From the IMG/VR virus record IMGVR_UViG_3300028388_003908, positions 1 to 64,000 of that record: DNA of 64,000 nucleotides. One strand, given 5' to 3'. The translations under genes were made by a program, and so were the position numbers. This DNA is from a virus. Below the pieces are notes generated by a model, which searched no databases, was not told the origin of the DNA, and worked only from the letters and a program-made list of their open reading frames with translations. Shown piece by piece: positions 6,732 through 14,020 of this stretch. Positions within the stretch are counted from its first letter, which is position 1, and each line of letters begins with the position of its first letter.

Positions 6732-6809
6732 AGAGCCTCTGACCTTTTCACCTTTTTTACGATTTGAGCGTTGTCTTTTTGGTGCGACAGGTCATAGGCT
6801 CTATTTTTT
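6732..6809 (+). terminator. Leader hairpin/terminator before the 6821 gene
   Basis: AGAGCCTCTGACC (6732-6744) pairs with GGTCATAGGCTCT (6790-6802), one mismatch, and is followed by ATTTTTT. The loop is about 45 bases and pyrimidine-rich. It ends 12 bases before the ATG at 6821. It may simply end the upstream transcript, act as an attenuator, or define a small RNA of about 85 bases made from the motif at 6717. Confidence 0.7.
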
Positions 6810-6820
6810 AAGGATATTAT

Positions 6821-7135
6821 ATGAGAGACAGCACACATGAGATGGTAAAATCCTTGTGGCATTTCACTCTATCTACCATCGGCTGCTCCATTACAGGAGC
6901 GCGAGGGGTCGCATGGCTGATACCCGCCCTGCTCTTTATCTACTTTTTAAGAGCGTATCTGCGTTGGGTAGAGGATGAAGGGGACGAGGTCACCTATCTG
7001 ATAGAAGAGATCAAACAGATGCTCAAGGATAATCCTCCTCAGATCTTAGAGGAGGATAAGCCAAAGGTGAGCGAGCGCGACATGAAGGATTATTACGAGT
7101 ACAAATCACGCAGAAGAAGACGAGCGAGGCGCTAA
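6821..7135 (+). CDS. Single-pass membrane protein (104 aa)
   Basis: ATG 6821 with AAGG upstream. One hydrophobic segment at about residues 28-47 (ARGVAWLIPALLFIYFLRAY) is followed by an acidic linker and a very basic tail (KSRRRRRARR). No cleavable signal is evident. The layout fits a small inner-membrane protein with a cytoplasmic, nucleic-acid-attracting tail. Holin function is possible but nothing nearby supports it. Confidence 0.6.
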   Translation: MRDSTHEMVKSLWHFTLSTIGCSITGARGVAWLIPALLFIYFLRAYLRWVEDEGDEVTYLIEEIKQMLKDNPPQILEEDKPKVSERDMKDYYEYKSRRRRRARR

Positions 7136-7142
7136 AAAAGTC

Positions 7143-7170
7143 TTGCTCTTTAAGGATTATTCCTTATAGT
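7143..7170 (+). promoter_or_regulatory. Sigma70-like promoter of tRNA-Tyr
   Basis: TTGCTC (7143-7148), 16-base spacer, TATAGT (7165-7170), 13 bases before the tRNA; same arrangement as the tRNA-Arg promoter. Confidence 0.6.
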
Positions 7171-7183
7171 CAAAAAACCTCAT

Positions 7184-7266
7184 GGGTAGATGGCCGAGTG
7201 GTTAAAGGCATCAGACTGTAAATCTGACCTCTAGCGAGTACGCAGGTTCAAATCCTGCTCTGCCCA
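7184..7266 (+). tRNA. tRNA-Tyr (anticodon GTA)
   Basis: Class II tRNA with long variable arm. Acceptor GGGTAGA/TCTGCCC, anticodon arm TCAGA-CTGTAAA-TCTGA, variable region of 14 bases, T arm GCAGG-TTCAAAT-CCTGC, discriminator A. Confidence 0.95.
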
Positions 7267-7271
7267 TTAGT

Positions 7272-7354
7272 CCCATATCCCCCTCATTAAAGAAAGTTAG
7301 TTTAGGCAAAAGGCTGACTCCTCTTCTTAATTAACGGGATATGGGGCTTTTTAT
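7272..7354 (+). terminator. Long-loop terminator after tRNA-Tyr
   Basis: CCCATATCCC (7272-7281) pairs with GGGATATGGG (7336-7345), followed by GCTTTTTATT. The loop is about 54 bases, a style shared by several terminators in this window. Confidence 0.85.
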
Positions 7355-7417
7355 TATATCAATCAATCTCGTCTGTCATACTCTAAATGCTCTAAAAGAT
7401 TTAGATTGGAGATGATG

Positions 7418-8116
7418 ATGACCAGACTTGTGTGTATCTCAGACACTCACAATCTGCATGAGAAGCTAGAGCTTCCTGAAGGTGACGTGCTCATTCATGC
7501 AGGCGATTTTTCCATGCTAGGTCACGTTAAAGAGACCATACGATTTATCCGGTGGTTCGCTGAACAACCTCATAAGCATAAGATACTAATCGCAGGTAAC
7601 CATGACGTGACCTTAGATAAAGGATTTTATCAGGCGTCTTGGCAACGCTTTCACCGCTTTATGGAAGATCAGCACTCGATTAAGAACTATCTACTGAGAG
7701 AGGAATCCATTCATTATCTTGAGGATAGCTCCGTCACGCTAGATGGTATTAAGTTTTACGGTAGCCCATATCAACCCGCCTTTGGCGGATGGGCTTTTAA
7801 CGTGAACAGAGGGCTGCCTATCAGAGCCGTATGGAGCGCGATCCCTGATGACACCGATGTGCTCATCACACACGGACCACCCGCAGGTTATGGGGATACT
7901 CTCGATAACGGGGAATCTGTAGGATGTGAAGATCTACTACAAGAGATCACAGAGCGGGTAAAGCCTCGCGTTCATGTGTTCGGTCATATACATGAAGGAT
8001 ATGGTATCACGAATAATGAGCACACCACGTTCATCAATCCATGCTCATGCAATAGCCGATATAAGATCGCCAACGCGCCCATCATCTTTGATCTGCCCTC
8101 AAAGGATAAAACATGA
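7418..8116 (+). CDS. MPPED-type metallophosphoesterase (233 aa)
   Basis: Motifs of the MPPED1/2 (UPF0046) branch of calcineurin-like phosphoesterases are in order: ISDTHN near the N-terminus, HAGDF, AGNHD, THGPP and FGHIHEGYG. These bind two metals and cleave phosphodiesters. Three consecutive ATGs occur at 7412, 7415 and 7418; 7418 is chosen because GGAG ends six bases before it. The stop overlaps the next start (ATGA), so the gene is coupled to the SLOG-like gene. It is unrelated in detail to the HTH-phosphoesterase at 2271. Confidence 0.85.
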   Translation: MTRLVCISDTHNLHEKLELPEGDVLIHAGDFSMLGHVKETIRFIRWFAEQPHKHKILIAGNHDVTLDKGFYQASWQRFHRFMEDQHSIKNYLLREESIHYLEDSSVTLDGIKFYGSPYQPAFGGWAFNVNRGLPIRAVWSAIPDDTDVLITHGPPAGYGDTLDNGESVGCEDLLQEITERVKPRVHVFGHIHEGYGITNNEHTTFINPCSCNSRYKIANAPIIFDLPSKDKT

Positions 8117-8574
8117 AACGCTATGCAGGATTAATCGACCCGAGCGGTCCTACTCAATCTGAGTGGTATCAGATGGAGAAGATCGGCAAGCATCTGCACC
8201 AGCGCGGATACGAGCTTAAAAGCGCTTGTCAGAGCGTTAACCCGTTTCTTGAAGGGTCTCGTACTCCTTACGAGAGTAAGCCCTATTTACCCGCAAAAGA
8301 ATGGGCGTTAGAGATGGCGTCAAGCGTCTGTCTTGAACAACCATTGGAGAAGATGGTGAGCGCTGAGATAGAGAAGGTTCTATCTTACGTTCATGTCGTC
8401 ATAGACGAGGAGGGATCGAAAGTAGACTTTCTCGTCTATTGGGCCGACCATGAAGACAGACACCCCCTGCGCTATGCTTTAAGAGTAGCTAAAGCGCAGG
8501 GGGTGTCTGCTTATAATCTTAGAGATCCAGAGCAGAAGAGGAGCTTTGCCTCTATGCTCTCAAATCTAGATTAA
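8113..8574 (+). CDS. Putative SLOG/DprA-like nucleotide-binding protein (153 aa)
   Basis: The N-terminus (RYAGLIDPSGPTQSEWYQ, followed by a helix and GYELKSA) resembles phage SLOG-superfamily proteins that start with a strand, a Ser/Thr-Pro loop and a helix. A second strand VHVVIDEEG fits a Rossmann-like sheet. The assignment is tentative because the usual glycine motif is weak. The gene overlaps the phosphoesterase gene by four bases; together they could process a nucleotide ligand. A perfect 17-bp inverted repeat lies inside it at 8457-8509. Confidence 0.5.
   Translation: MKRYAGLIDPSGPTQSEWYQMEKIGKHLHQRGYELKSACQSVNPFLEGSRTPYESKPYLPAKEWALEMASSVCLEQPLEKMVSAEIEKVLSYVHVVIDEEGSKVDFLVYWADHEDRHPLRYALRVAKAQGVSAYNLRDPEQKRSFASMLSNLD
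8457..8509. repeat. Perfect 17-bp inverted repeat inside a gene
   Basis: CAGACACCCCCTGCGCT at 8457-8473 is exactly complementary to 8493-8509, with a 19-base loop. It lies within the SLOG-like coding region and encodes RHPL...KAQGVS. No T-tract follows, so it is not an ordinary terminator. It may be a protein-binding site or an RNA control element ahead of the downstream nuclease-methyltransferase gene. Confidence 0.85.
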
Positions 8575-8852
8575 AGGCGGCTTAGAACCTTCTCGGTCAT
8601 ACCTACAAAATTAACCCCTACCTTCTTCATTGGGAAGCTGGCAAGAAGCTCGGTATCACCGTACTCATCTTCTCTCTCAAAAACGAGCGCGTCCTTGCGG
8701 GGCTCGTATCTCATGTAAACATTATCCTCAAAGTCAAAACCTCTTGACCACACGGTAGCGCCGGTGCTGGAGTATTCTAGCTCCCATCCGCCGCGGATCT
8801 TAACACCAACAAGACCTCTGATGGCCACGTTTGCAGGTAGACGATCCTCCAT
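8571..8852 (-). CDS. Hypothetical protein (93 aa)
   Basis: Minus-strand frame between two plus-strand genes, overlapping the upstream plus gene by four bases at its stop. The sequence is balanced and beta-rich (GVKIRGGWELEY, FDFEDNVYMRYE), which favours a real protein. The ribosome-binding site is poor and no family is recognised. Confidence 0.5.
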   Translation of the reverse strand: MEDRLPANVAIRGLVGVKIRGGWELEYSSTGATVWSRGFDFEDNVYMRYEPRKDALVFEREDEYGDTELLASFPMKKVGVNFVGMTEKVLSRL

Positions 8853-8912
8853 GTCCCAAGACGCGGTGCGTCTATTACCGCGCTCAAGACAACCGAGATT
8901 GGAAATAACAAG

Positions 8913-11462
8913 ATGACTAAGACCTTCATGTCAGAGAAAGATGTTGAGACACATTTCCGTAAGCTCTTGGAAGACGCTACGGGGGCTCAGTTCTTAACCC
9001 TCAAGAAGCTCACAGGGGAGCAGGGTGGTGCTTGGGCTACTGATGGTGTGATTGAGTGGACTGCTCCTTGTTCGACCTCAGTCAAGGTCTTGCTTGAGAC
9101 GAAGTTTGGAACGGACTTGAAGAACCCTCAGACAAGAAGCTCTGTGTTGGCTCAAGCTCTCTACTACTGCAAGAAGTTTGAGAATCGTGGAGAGGACACA
9201 CCAAGCGTGATCTTTGTGGGAGACGACAAGTTCTGTTTCGCGCTTGAGTTTGGCAAGGTGAAAGAGTTTATGGGCGCTCAGATTGATTGGTCGAGAGCGA
9301 CTAGCTCACCCGACAAGGCGTTGACCGAAGCTATTTCTGAGAAGGGTATTTCCCCTCACTTTGAGACAACGCTTGGTGTTGATGGAGAGAGCTTAAAGAA
9401 GCTCTGTGAGGAGTTGACGAAGGGTTGTGTTTATAAGGTGAAGCCTAGCAAGCACAACATTTCAGCGATGTTTCAGTATTGGGTCGATCACATTATCCCA
9501 CAGGGGAAATACACGCCTGTGGAGATGACGGACATTTTCTTTGGGTGTGTGTTCTATACAGAGGAGCAAAAGATTGCTCGCACTCTTAGTGGGAAAGAGG
9601 TCTTGATTGGGGGTCGGGAGTACGAGTTGAACGTGGGTGCTATGAACGCTTGGTTTGAGCGTCGTCAGCGTGGGTTAAAGCCTTCAGAGATTGAGGAGCT
9701 TGTGTCTATGCGAGATCGTATCATTGAAGATGATACGCGCAGACGACAGGGGGCTTTCTATACACCTACGTTATGGGTAGATGAAGCTCACTCTGAGATG
9801 GACAAGGTGTTGGGTTCATCTTGGAGAGAGGACTGCATAGTGTGGGATTGTTGTGCAGGTACAGGGAACCTCACACGCGACTACAAGTTTAAGAACTTGA
9901 TTATTTCCACAGCCGAGGCACCTGATGTTCAAGCTCTGAAGCGAGAGGGATATAGTAAGAGCTTTCAGTATGATTTCTTAAACCCCGAAGCAGAGAGCCC
10001 TTTCTTTGGGGAGGGAGATGGGGACAACGTATTGCCATTGTCTGTGAAGAAGATTTTAAGAGAGGGCGCGAAGGCGGGGAAGCGTTTAGTATTTCTGATT
10101 AACCCCCCTTATGCTACAGCTAATAATGCAGGGGCTAAGGGTACTGCAAAAGCAGGGGTCGCTCAGAGCATCGCGAACGAAGAGATGAAGAAGGCGAAGC
10201 TAGGTGCTTGTTCACAACAGCTTTATGCTCAGTTCTTATTTCAATGCGAGCAGGTAGCCTCAGAGTATGGTTTCAAGCAAAAGAGCGTGGGCGTGTTCTC
10301 GCCTATCCTTTACATGGTAAGTGGCTCTTTCGCAAAATTTCGGCCTTTTTGGTACGAGCGTTATTCTTATCAGTCGGGCTTCATGTTTCAAGCCTCACAT
10401 TTCGCTGATGTGAAAGGGTCTTGGGGGATTGGTTTCACGTTATGGAGTGAAGGCAATACTGACATCACACAGGGCTTTGTTATGACTCTAAAAGGTATGG
10501 AAGACGAGAATGTTATCTCCCTGGGAGATAAGATCCTTTATGCTTCAGATGGTCGAGAGGCTTCTTCTTGGGTAAGAGAGCTTGTTAAGGGTGCTAAGAC
10601 TTTTGACGCACCTCAGATGAAATCAGGGTTAGCTCTTGCCCAAGAAGGAAGAGGGAAGCAGACTTTAGACTCTCTCTTTTACTTGCTCGTAGCAGGAAAT
10701 AATCTGCAACAAGCTGGTCAGCTAACAGCCTTCTTTTCAACTACTTTTTCCAATGCAAACGGTTTATCAGTCTTAGCAGGTGAAGGTTGGCGTAGAGCCA
10801 TCGCCCTTCTCTGTGCTCGCAAACTCATAGCCTCAACATGGGCAAACCAAAAAGACGAGTACTTAGCTCCTCAGACTGAGTTAGAGGGATATGACCAATG
10901 GGTAGATGATTGTCACGTTTATGCGCTTCTTCACAGTGCAAATAACATGACCGCTATGAGAAGCGTTACCTACAAGGGTCAAAGTTATAACATCCACAAT
11001 CATTTCTTTTGGCTCACTCGTAAAGAGGCTATGAAGCTCTACGATGACAACCGAGCAAATGACCTCTATCGTGACGCTAAGATTAACCCTATCCCTTATG
11101 AGGTAGAGGAAGAAATGGGAGAGGACATTACTCCACAATGGCGCAAAGATGGTGACCCTTATTTCTCTCATGTGCTTCCGACTCTTAACCTCTCACCTTT
11201 AGCGAAAGAGATCATGGAGGACTTGAACAAGCTCTTTATCAAGTCTCTCACTCTGAGAGCTTCTACAGGCTCAGTAGAGGAGAAGGGTAAGCAGATTGAT
11301 CTTCACTTGAGCGCGTGGGATAGTGGGATTTATCAGCACAAGAAGTTATGGGCTACAGACGCTACTCTGAAGGCTGATTGGGAAGCGTTAAAGGCGAAGC
11401 ATAGAGAGTTAGCCAAGAGCCTTGAGCATGGTGTTTACACCTATGGGTTCTTGAAGAAGTAA
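8913..11462 (+). CDS. Type IIG-like restriction/N6-adenine methyltransferase (849 aa)
   Basis: Residues ~40-90 have a PD-(D/E)xK-like arrangement (D44 ... LETK, E62 and K64), suggesting an N-terminal nuclease. The methyltransferase core follows: QGAFYTP (279-285), SAM-binding DCCAGTGNL (312-320) and catalytic NPPY (397-400), the order of gamma-class N6-adenine enzymes. The C-terminal ~400 residues would hold target recognition. Such single-chain enzymes cut and methylate the same site. No separate specificity or restriction gene is adjacent. It may modify phage DNA, attack competitors, or act only as a methyltransferase. Start at ATG 8913 has a weak ribosome-binding site; ATG 8928 is an alternative. 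Confidence 0.8.
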   Translation: MTKTFMSEKDVETHFRKLLEDATGAQFLTLKKLTGEQGGAWATDGVIEWTAPCSTSVKVLLETKFGTDLKNPQTRSSVLAQALYYCKKFENRGEDTPSVIFVGDDKFCFALEFGKVKEFMGAQIDWSRATSSPDKALTEAISEKGISPHFETTLGVDGESLKKLCEELTKGCVYKVKPSKHNISAMFQYWVDHIIPQGKYTPVEMTDIFFGCVFYTEEQKIARTLSGKEVLIGGREYELNVGAMNAWFERRQRGLKPSEIEELVSMRDRIIEDDTRRRQGAFYTPTLWVDEAHSEMDKVLGSSWREDCIVWDCCAGTGNLTRDYKFKNLIISTAEAPDVQALKREGYSKSFQYDFLNPEAESPFFGEGDGDNVLPLSVKKILREGAKAGKRLVFLINPPYATANNAGAKGTAKAGVAQSIANEEMKKAKLGACSQQLYAQFLFQCEQVASEYGFKQKSVGVFSPILYMVSGSFAKFRPFWYERYSYQSGFMFQASHFADVKGSWGIGFTLWSEGNTDITQGFVMTLKGMEDENVISLGDKILYASDGREASSWVRELVKGAKTFDAPQMKSGLALAQEGRGKQTLDSLFYLLVAGNNLQQAGQLTAFFSTTFSNANGLSVLAGEGWRRAIALLCARKLIASTWANQKDEYLAPQTELEGYDQWVDDCHVYALLHSANNMTAMRSVTYKGQSYNIHNHFFWLTRKEAMKLYDDNRANDLYRDAKINPIPYEVEEEMGEDITPQWRKDGDPYFSHVLPTLNLSPLAKEIMEDLNKLFIKSLTLRASTGSVEEKGKQIDLHLSAWDSGIYQHKKLWATDATLKADWEALKAKHRELAKSLEHGVYTYGFLKK

Positions 11463-11527
11463 GAGTCTTGGGTAGAGTGGGGTGAGAGCCCTGCTTTAGT
11501 TGACTGCTCTCAGAAAGAGGTTTTGAA

Positions 11528-12022
11528 ATGAGAGTGGTCAACCTGTTGATAGCGAGGCGAATGGGAGAGGGGCTTCCTGTAGTCGATTGTCATATCGTGG
11601 AGTACGGGCTGATTCAGACTCGTGTCGATTGGCTTTCTGACGAGGGAAAAGTCCTAGATCAGATAAGTCAGGTGACTTACGATAGGGAGACATTAGGTCA
11701 CGCATATTCTTATGACGATGAGCTATACACAACCGAGGGGAGCAGAGCATATTTCAAGGGGTACGCTTATGCTCTTACTCTACAGAAGGACACCTATGGA
11801 TTTCTCTATGGCGCTCATTTCAAGGGTGACGAGTTCTTCTTCTTAGATTTAGTCCATTGGGACAGAAAGCCCCCTGTAGAGCTAACCTCAGAGTTTAGTC
11901 TCGTTTCGTTTATTTCCGTTTGGAAGTTAGCGAAGGGTTTTGAGCTGTCGATGAGTAGTCTCATGCCTTACAAGGGGGTGGGTTTCTCGGTTAGCATGAT
12001 TGCTCTCTCAGAGAGCTCATAA
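11528..12022 (+). CDS. Hypothetical protein (164 aa)
   Basis: ATG 11528 with AGAGG upstream, 65 bases after the methyltransferase gene. A soluble protein rich in aromatic residues and beta-strand stretches, without motifs I recognise. Its last codons (IALSESS-stop) belong to the dispersed 38-bp repeat. It could be co-expressed with the restriction-modification gene. Confidence 0.55.
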   Translation: MRVVNLLIARRMGEGLPVVDCHIVEYGLIQTRVDWLSDEGKVLDQISQVTYDRETLGHAYSYDDELYTTEGSRAYFKGYAYALTLQKDTYGFLYGAHFKGDEFFFLDLVHWDRKPPVELTSEFSLVSFISVWKLAKGFELSMSSLMPYKGVGFSVSMIALSESS

Positions 12023-12030
12023 ATAAAAAA
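11996..12030 (-). repeat. Dispersed ~38-bp repeat, copy 3
   Basis: Reverse complement of the elements at 1665-1703 and 4218-4255. Here it covers the 3' end of the 11528 gene and the AAATAAAAAA beyond it. Includes a small GCTCTC/GAGAGC hairpin. Confidence 0.5.
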
Positions 12031-12034
12031 GCGC

Positions 12035-12457
12035 TCATCTCATACTCAGCAACCATTTAGTGATCTCATTAGCGCTCTCGTCAGATCCTCCGTGTCTGTC
12101 CGGATGACAGAGACGTAAGAGCGTTTTGATCTTATCCTTGGGGATAGATTGAGAGGGTGCTTTAAAGCGGTTGTTCATCTCTATCGAGAGATTAACCTTC
12201 AAGGTTTCGATCTCTGCTTTCAGTCTCTTTTCCTGTGCTTCTAGCGTCTTGATCTTATTGTTAAGAGCGGCCGTGTCTTGAGAGCCTTCTAAGCGCGATA
12301 AGAGATCATCTATCTCCTCAGACATGAGCTTGATGGCCTCGTCTGCTCGGGTGTGTTGGTATCCTTGTCTATCTTTCCAACAAGGTAGACAGCGCAGAGC
12401 GCGTGAGTTGTGCTTACGGACAAAGGGCATATCGCAATCGGTGCAGTAAGAAATCAA
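12035..12457 (-). CDS. Zinc-ribbon, coiled-coil, J-domain protein (140 aa)
   Basis: Three parts are visible. A zinc ribbon has C5/C8 and C23/C26. A heptad-rich coiled coil spans about residues 40-95. A C-terminal J-domain-like segment contains LLRLCHPDRHGGSDE, with HPD at 118-120. J domains stimulate DnaK-type chaperones through HPD; here only the core helices remain, placed at the C-terminus, unlike classical DnaJ. The phage may recruit the host Hsp70. The start is TTG 12457 behind AAGGAGG, with TATAAT about 23 bases upstream. Confidence 0.75.
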   Translation of the reverse strand: MISYCTDCDMPFVRKHNSRALRCLPCWKDRQGYQHTRADEAIKLMSEEIDDLLSRLEGSQDTAALNNKIKTLEAQEKRLKAEIETLKVNLSIEMNNRFKAPSQSIPKDKIKTLLRLCHPDRHGGSDESANEITKWLLSMR

Positions 12458-12476
12458 ATGTCACCTCCTTGCACCA

Positions 12477-12512
12477 TATTATAATCTTGAGTGCGAGGTG
12501 AAAAAGACCTTG
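12477..12512. repeat. 36-bp direct repeat, left copy
   Basis: 34 of 36 bases match 13461-13496. This copy contains TATTATAAT, a -10 for the minus-strand J-domain gene, and ends in CCTTG of a TTGACA box. The two copies flank the lipoprotein gene and are 984 bases apart. Confidence 0.85.
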
Positions 12513-12556
12513 ACAGACCTTGACAAGATTTAACCTACAGAAAAGAGCACACACGC

Positions 12557-13468
12557 ATGAATCTCAACGAACACAAGATTGTTTTACTCTCGACATTTTT
12601 CGCTTTGTGGGGTTGTGGTACAAATTCACTATTTAAACCGGATAAGCGAGATTGCCAAAGACATTGGGAATCTTATACGAGTCAGAGACTTGGTTTTAAA
12701 TGTGATTTTGGCACACCATATAGAGATCTCTATGAAAACTCGGCTGAGCCTCTAAGAGAGCGCTTACGAATCTTGAGACGTGACAGATCAAAGCTGTGCC
12801 CATATCGGACATCGTTAAAGACGGTCGATGAGATCAAGAGGATTAAAGCTCGTATTGAAGTTCTAAATGCGAACAAGACTAAGGTAAGGGAGAGAGATAA
12901 GAGATTTGAAACGTATCGAATCGTCGGCACATTCGGCAATTGGACAGAAGACGAATCTATCTTCGTTAGAAACTCGATGGTACTCAAAAGAGACGGAGGT
13001 TTTTTTATGGACAGCCCGGCTGTTCTTGTCCGTGACTATCCTAAGATACGGGAGTGGAAGATAAAGGGCTATGTAAGTGAACATGGTTATCGTCTAGGTA
13101 GAGGGGTAGAATTTGAGAACCTTTATCTTATTGGTATAGAGAAGATGTTTAGTCCCCGCCTTGGTTACTTTTTGGTGCCCGTTTACTCTTTCGTTATGCC
13201 TCAGAGCAAGCGCAGGTTATGGTCTAGTATGCTCGCGGATTTGAAAGATCTCGATCTTGAGATTAGCGCTCTTCGCAATCAAATGAAGAGTATTGAGTTG
13301 AAAACCGATGAAAAATGTAGTGTATGGTTTTCTCTTGAATCAGGTAAATTAAAACGCTCAATAGACGCTTTAGACGTACTTAAACCTTGCATGGAGGCAA
13401 AGACTGCGTACTATACATACGTCCTAAACACTAGATACGAGGGCTGTATACTCTCGGAGATATTCTAA
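12557..13468 (+). CDS. Putative lipoprotein (303 aa), flanked by direct repeats
   Basis: The N-terminus ends in VLLSTFFALWGCG, a hydrophobic segment followed by Cys20, as in lipoprotein signal peptides. The mature part is basic, with many Arg and Lys, a possible coiled-coil region near residues 70-115 and several Cys that could form disulfides in the periplasm. No family is recognised. The gene and its leader lie exactly between two 36-bp direct repeats, and the stop codon falls inside the right repeat, suggesting arrival as a cassette. TTGACA occurs twice upstream (12510-12526), without a good -10. Confidence 0.65.
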   Translation: MNLNEHKIVLLSTFFALWGCGTNSLFKPDKRDCQRHWESYTSQRLGFKCDFGTPYRDLYENSAEPLRERLRILRRDRSKLCPYRTSLKTVDEIKRIKARIEVLNANKTKVRERDKRFETYRIVGTFGNWTEDESIFVRNSMVLKRDGGFFMDSPAVLVRDYPKIREWKIKGYVSEHGYRLGRGVEFENLYLIGIEKMFSPRLGYFLVPVYSFVMPQSKRRLWSSMLADLKDLDLEISALRNQMKSIELKTDEKCSVWFSLESGKLKRSIDALDVLKPCMEAKTAYYTYVLNTRYEGCILSEIF

Positions 13469-13496
13469 TCTTGAGCGCGAGGTGAAAAAGACCTTG
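13461..13496. repeat. 36-bp direct repeat, right copy
   Basis: Matches 12477-12512 except at two positions; one change destroys the TATAAT (now TTCTAA). It overlaps the last bases of the lipoprotein gene and lies about 70 bases before tRNA-Gly. Confidence 0.85.
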
Positions 13497-13563
13497 CAAC
13501 GCGCTAAGGCGTCTGTCATAAGCGTGTCTCTGTTCTTTGAAATACTAGATGGAAGCGACCTAC

Positions 13564-13636
13564 GCGGGAGTAGCTCAATTGGTAGAGCGTCAGCCTTCCA
13601 AGCTGAATGTTGCGGGTTCAAGTCCCGTCTCCCGCT
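13564..13636 (+). tRNA. tRNA-Gly (anticodon TCC)
   Basis: Acceptor GCGGGAG/CTCCCGC, D arm GCTC/GAGC, anticodon arm TCAGC-CTTCCAA-GCTGA, T arm GCGGG-TTCAAGT-CCCGT, discriminator T. First of four tRNA genes in a row. Confidence 0.95.
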
Positions 13637-13670
13637 CTCTGTTCTTCTTGGGAGAGGGGCAGCCTCTGTG

Positions 13671-13697
13671 ATACCGTGGAGGATAAAATCACGGTAT
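13671..13697 (+). terminator. Hairpin between tRNA-Gly and tRNA-Leu
   Basis: ATACCGTG (13671-13678) pairs with CACGGTAT (13690-13697), followed only by GCTTTAA. It may be a weak terminator or a processing signal between the two tRNAs. Confidence 0.5.
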
Positions 13698-13703
13698 GCT
13701 TTA

Positions 13704-13787
13704 ACTCGGGTGGCGGAATTGGTAGACGCGATGGGTTTAGGTCCCATTGGCCGTTAGGTCGTGAGGGTTCAAGTCCCTCTCCGAGTA
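13704..13787 (+). tRNA. tRNA-Leu (anticodon TAG)
   Basis: Class II tRNA. Acceptor ACTCGGG/TCCGAGT (one G-U), anticodon arm ATGGG-TTTAGGT-CCCAT, 15-base variable arm, T arm GAGGG-TTCAAGT-CCCTC. It reads CTA, a codon frequent in these genes. Confidence 0.94.
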
Positions 13788-13790
13788 TTA

Positions 13791-13852
13791 AGAGACCGCT
13801 AGGTATTTTGTACGCTTTAGGTGGGTGTTAACCTAGCGGTCTCTTTCTTTTA
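13791..13852 (+). terminator. Strong terminator after tRNA-Leu
   Basis: AGAGACCGCTAGGT (13791-13804) pairs perfectly with 13831-13844 through 14 bp, followed by TTCTTTT. The loop holds a second AGGT that could pair with the same 3' arm. Confidence 0.9.
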
Positions 13853-13875
13853 TGTCGCTTCCTATAAATCTCTTA

Positions 13876-13944
13876 ACATCTATCGCTCAAATGGCTAGAG
13901 CGCGTCTCTTGTAGACGGTGCAGGTTCAAATCCTGTTAGATGTG
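13876..13944 (+). tRNA. Shortened tRNA-like gene, possibly Thr(TGT) or Gln(TTG)
   Basis: Acceptor ACATCTA/TAGATGT, D arm GCTC/GAGC and T arm GCAGG-TTCAAAT-CCTGT are all good. Between D and T stems, however, only 18 bases remain instead of about 23. The anticodon arm is 4 bp (CGTC 13903-13906 with GACG 13914-13917) with a 7-base loop TCTTGTA, giving TTG by position. A CT-TGT-AG reading would instead give Thr with U33 kept, but then the stem fails. The total of 69 bases makes it a degenerate or unusual tRNA. Confidence 0.6.
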
Positions 13945-13946
13945 TT

Positions 13947-14013
13947 ATCGGCAGAACCTACTAAACATAGGGTTGGGGGTGGGGGTCACGTTCTACTTTC
14001 AACATCTGCCGAT
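13947..14013 (+). terminator. Long-loop hairpin with G-rich loop
   Basis: ATCGGCAGA (13947-13955) pairs with TCTGCCGAT (14005-14013). The loop contains three G-runs (GGG, GGGGG, GGGGG) near 13969-13985. The T-tract is weak, so it may be a processing or termination signal between two tRNA genes. Confidence 0.55.
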
Positions 14014-14020
14014 TACTTAT

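Noticed and set aside
8571-8574. Attachment site or integrase signal near the methyltransferase gene
   Set aside because: No integrase, transposase or flanking att-like repeats were found in the window; the phage looks virulent in this part.
13424-13831. Open frames on both strands across the tRNA-Gly and tRNA-Leu genes
   Set aside because: The DNA is explained by two clean tRNAs and their hairpins; the translated products are low-complexity shadows.
13969-13986. G-quadruplex in the loop of the hairpin after the shortened tRNA
   Set aside because: Only three G-runs of three or more are present, so a stable three-tetrad quadruplex is not supported.
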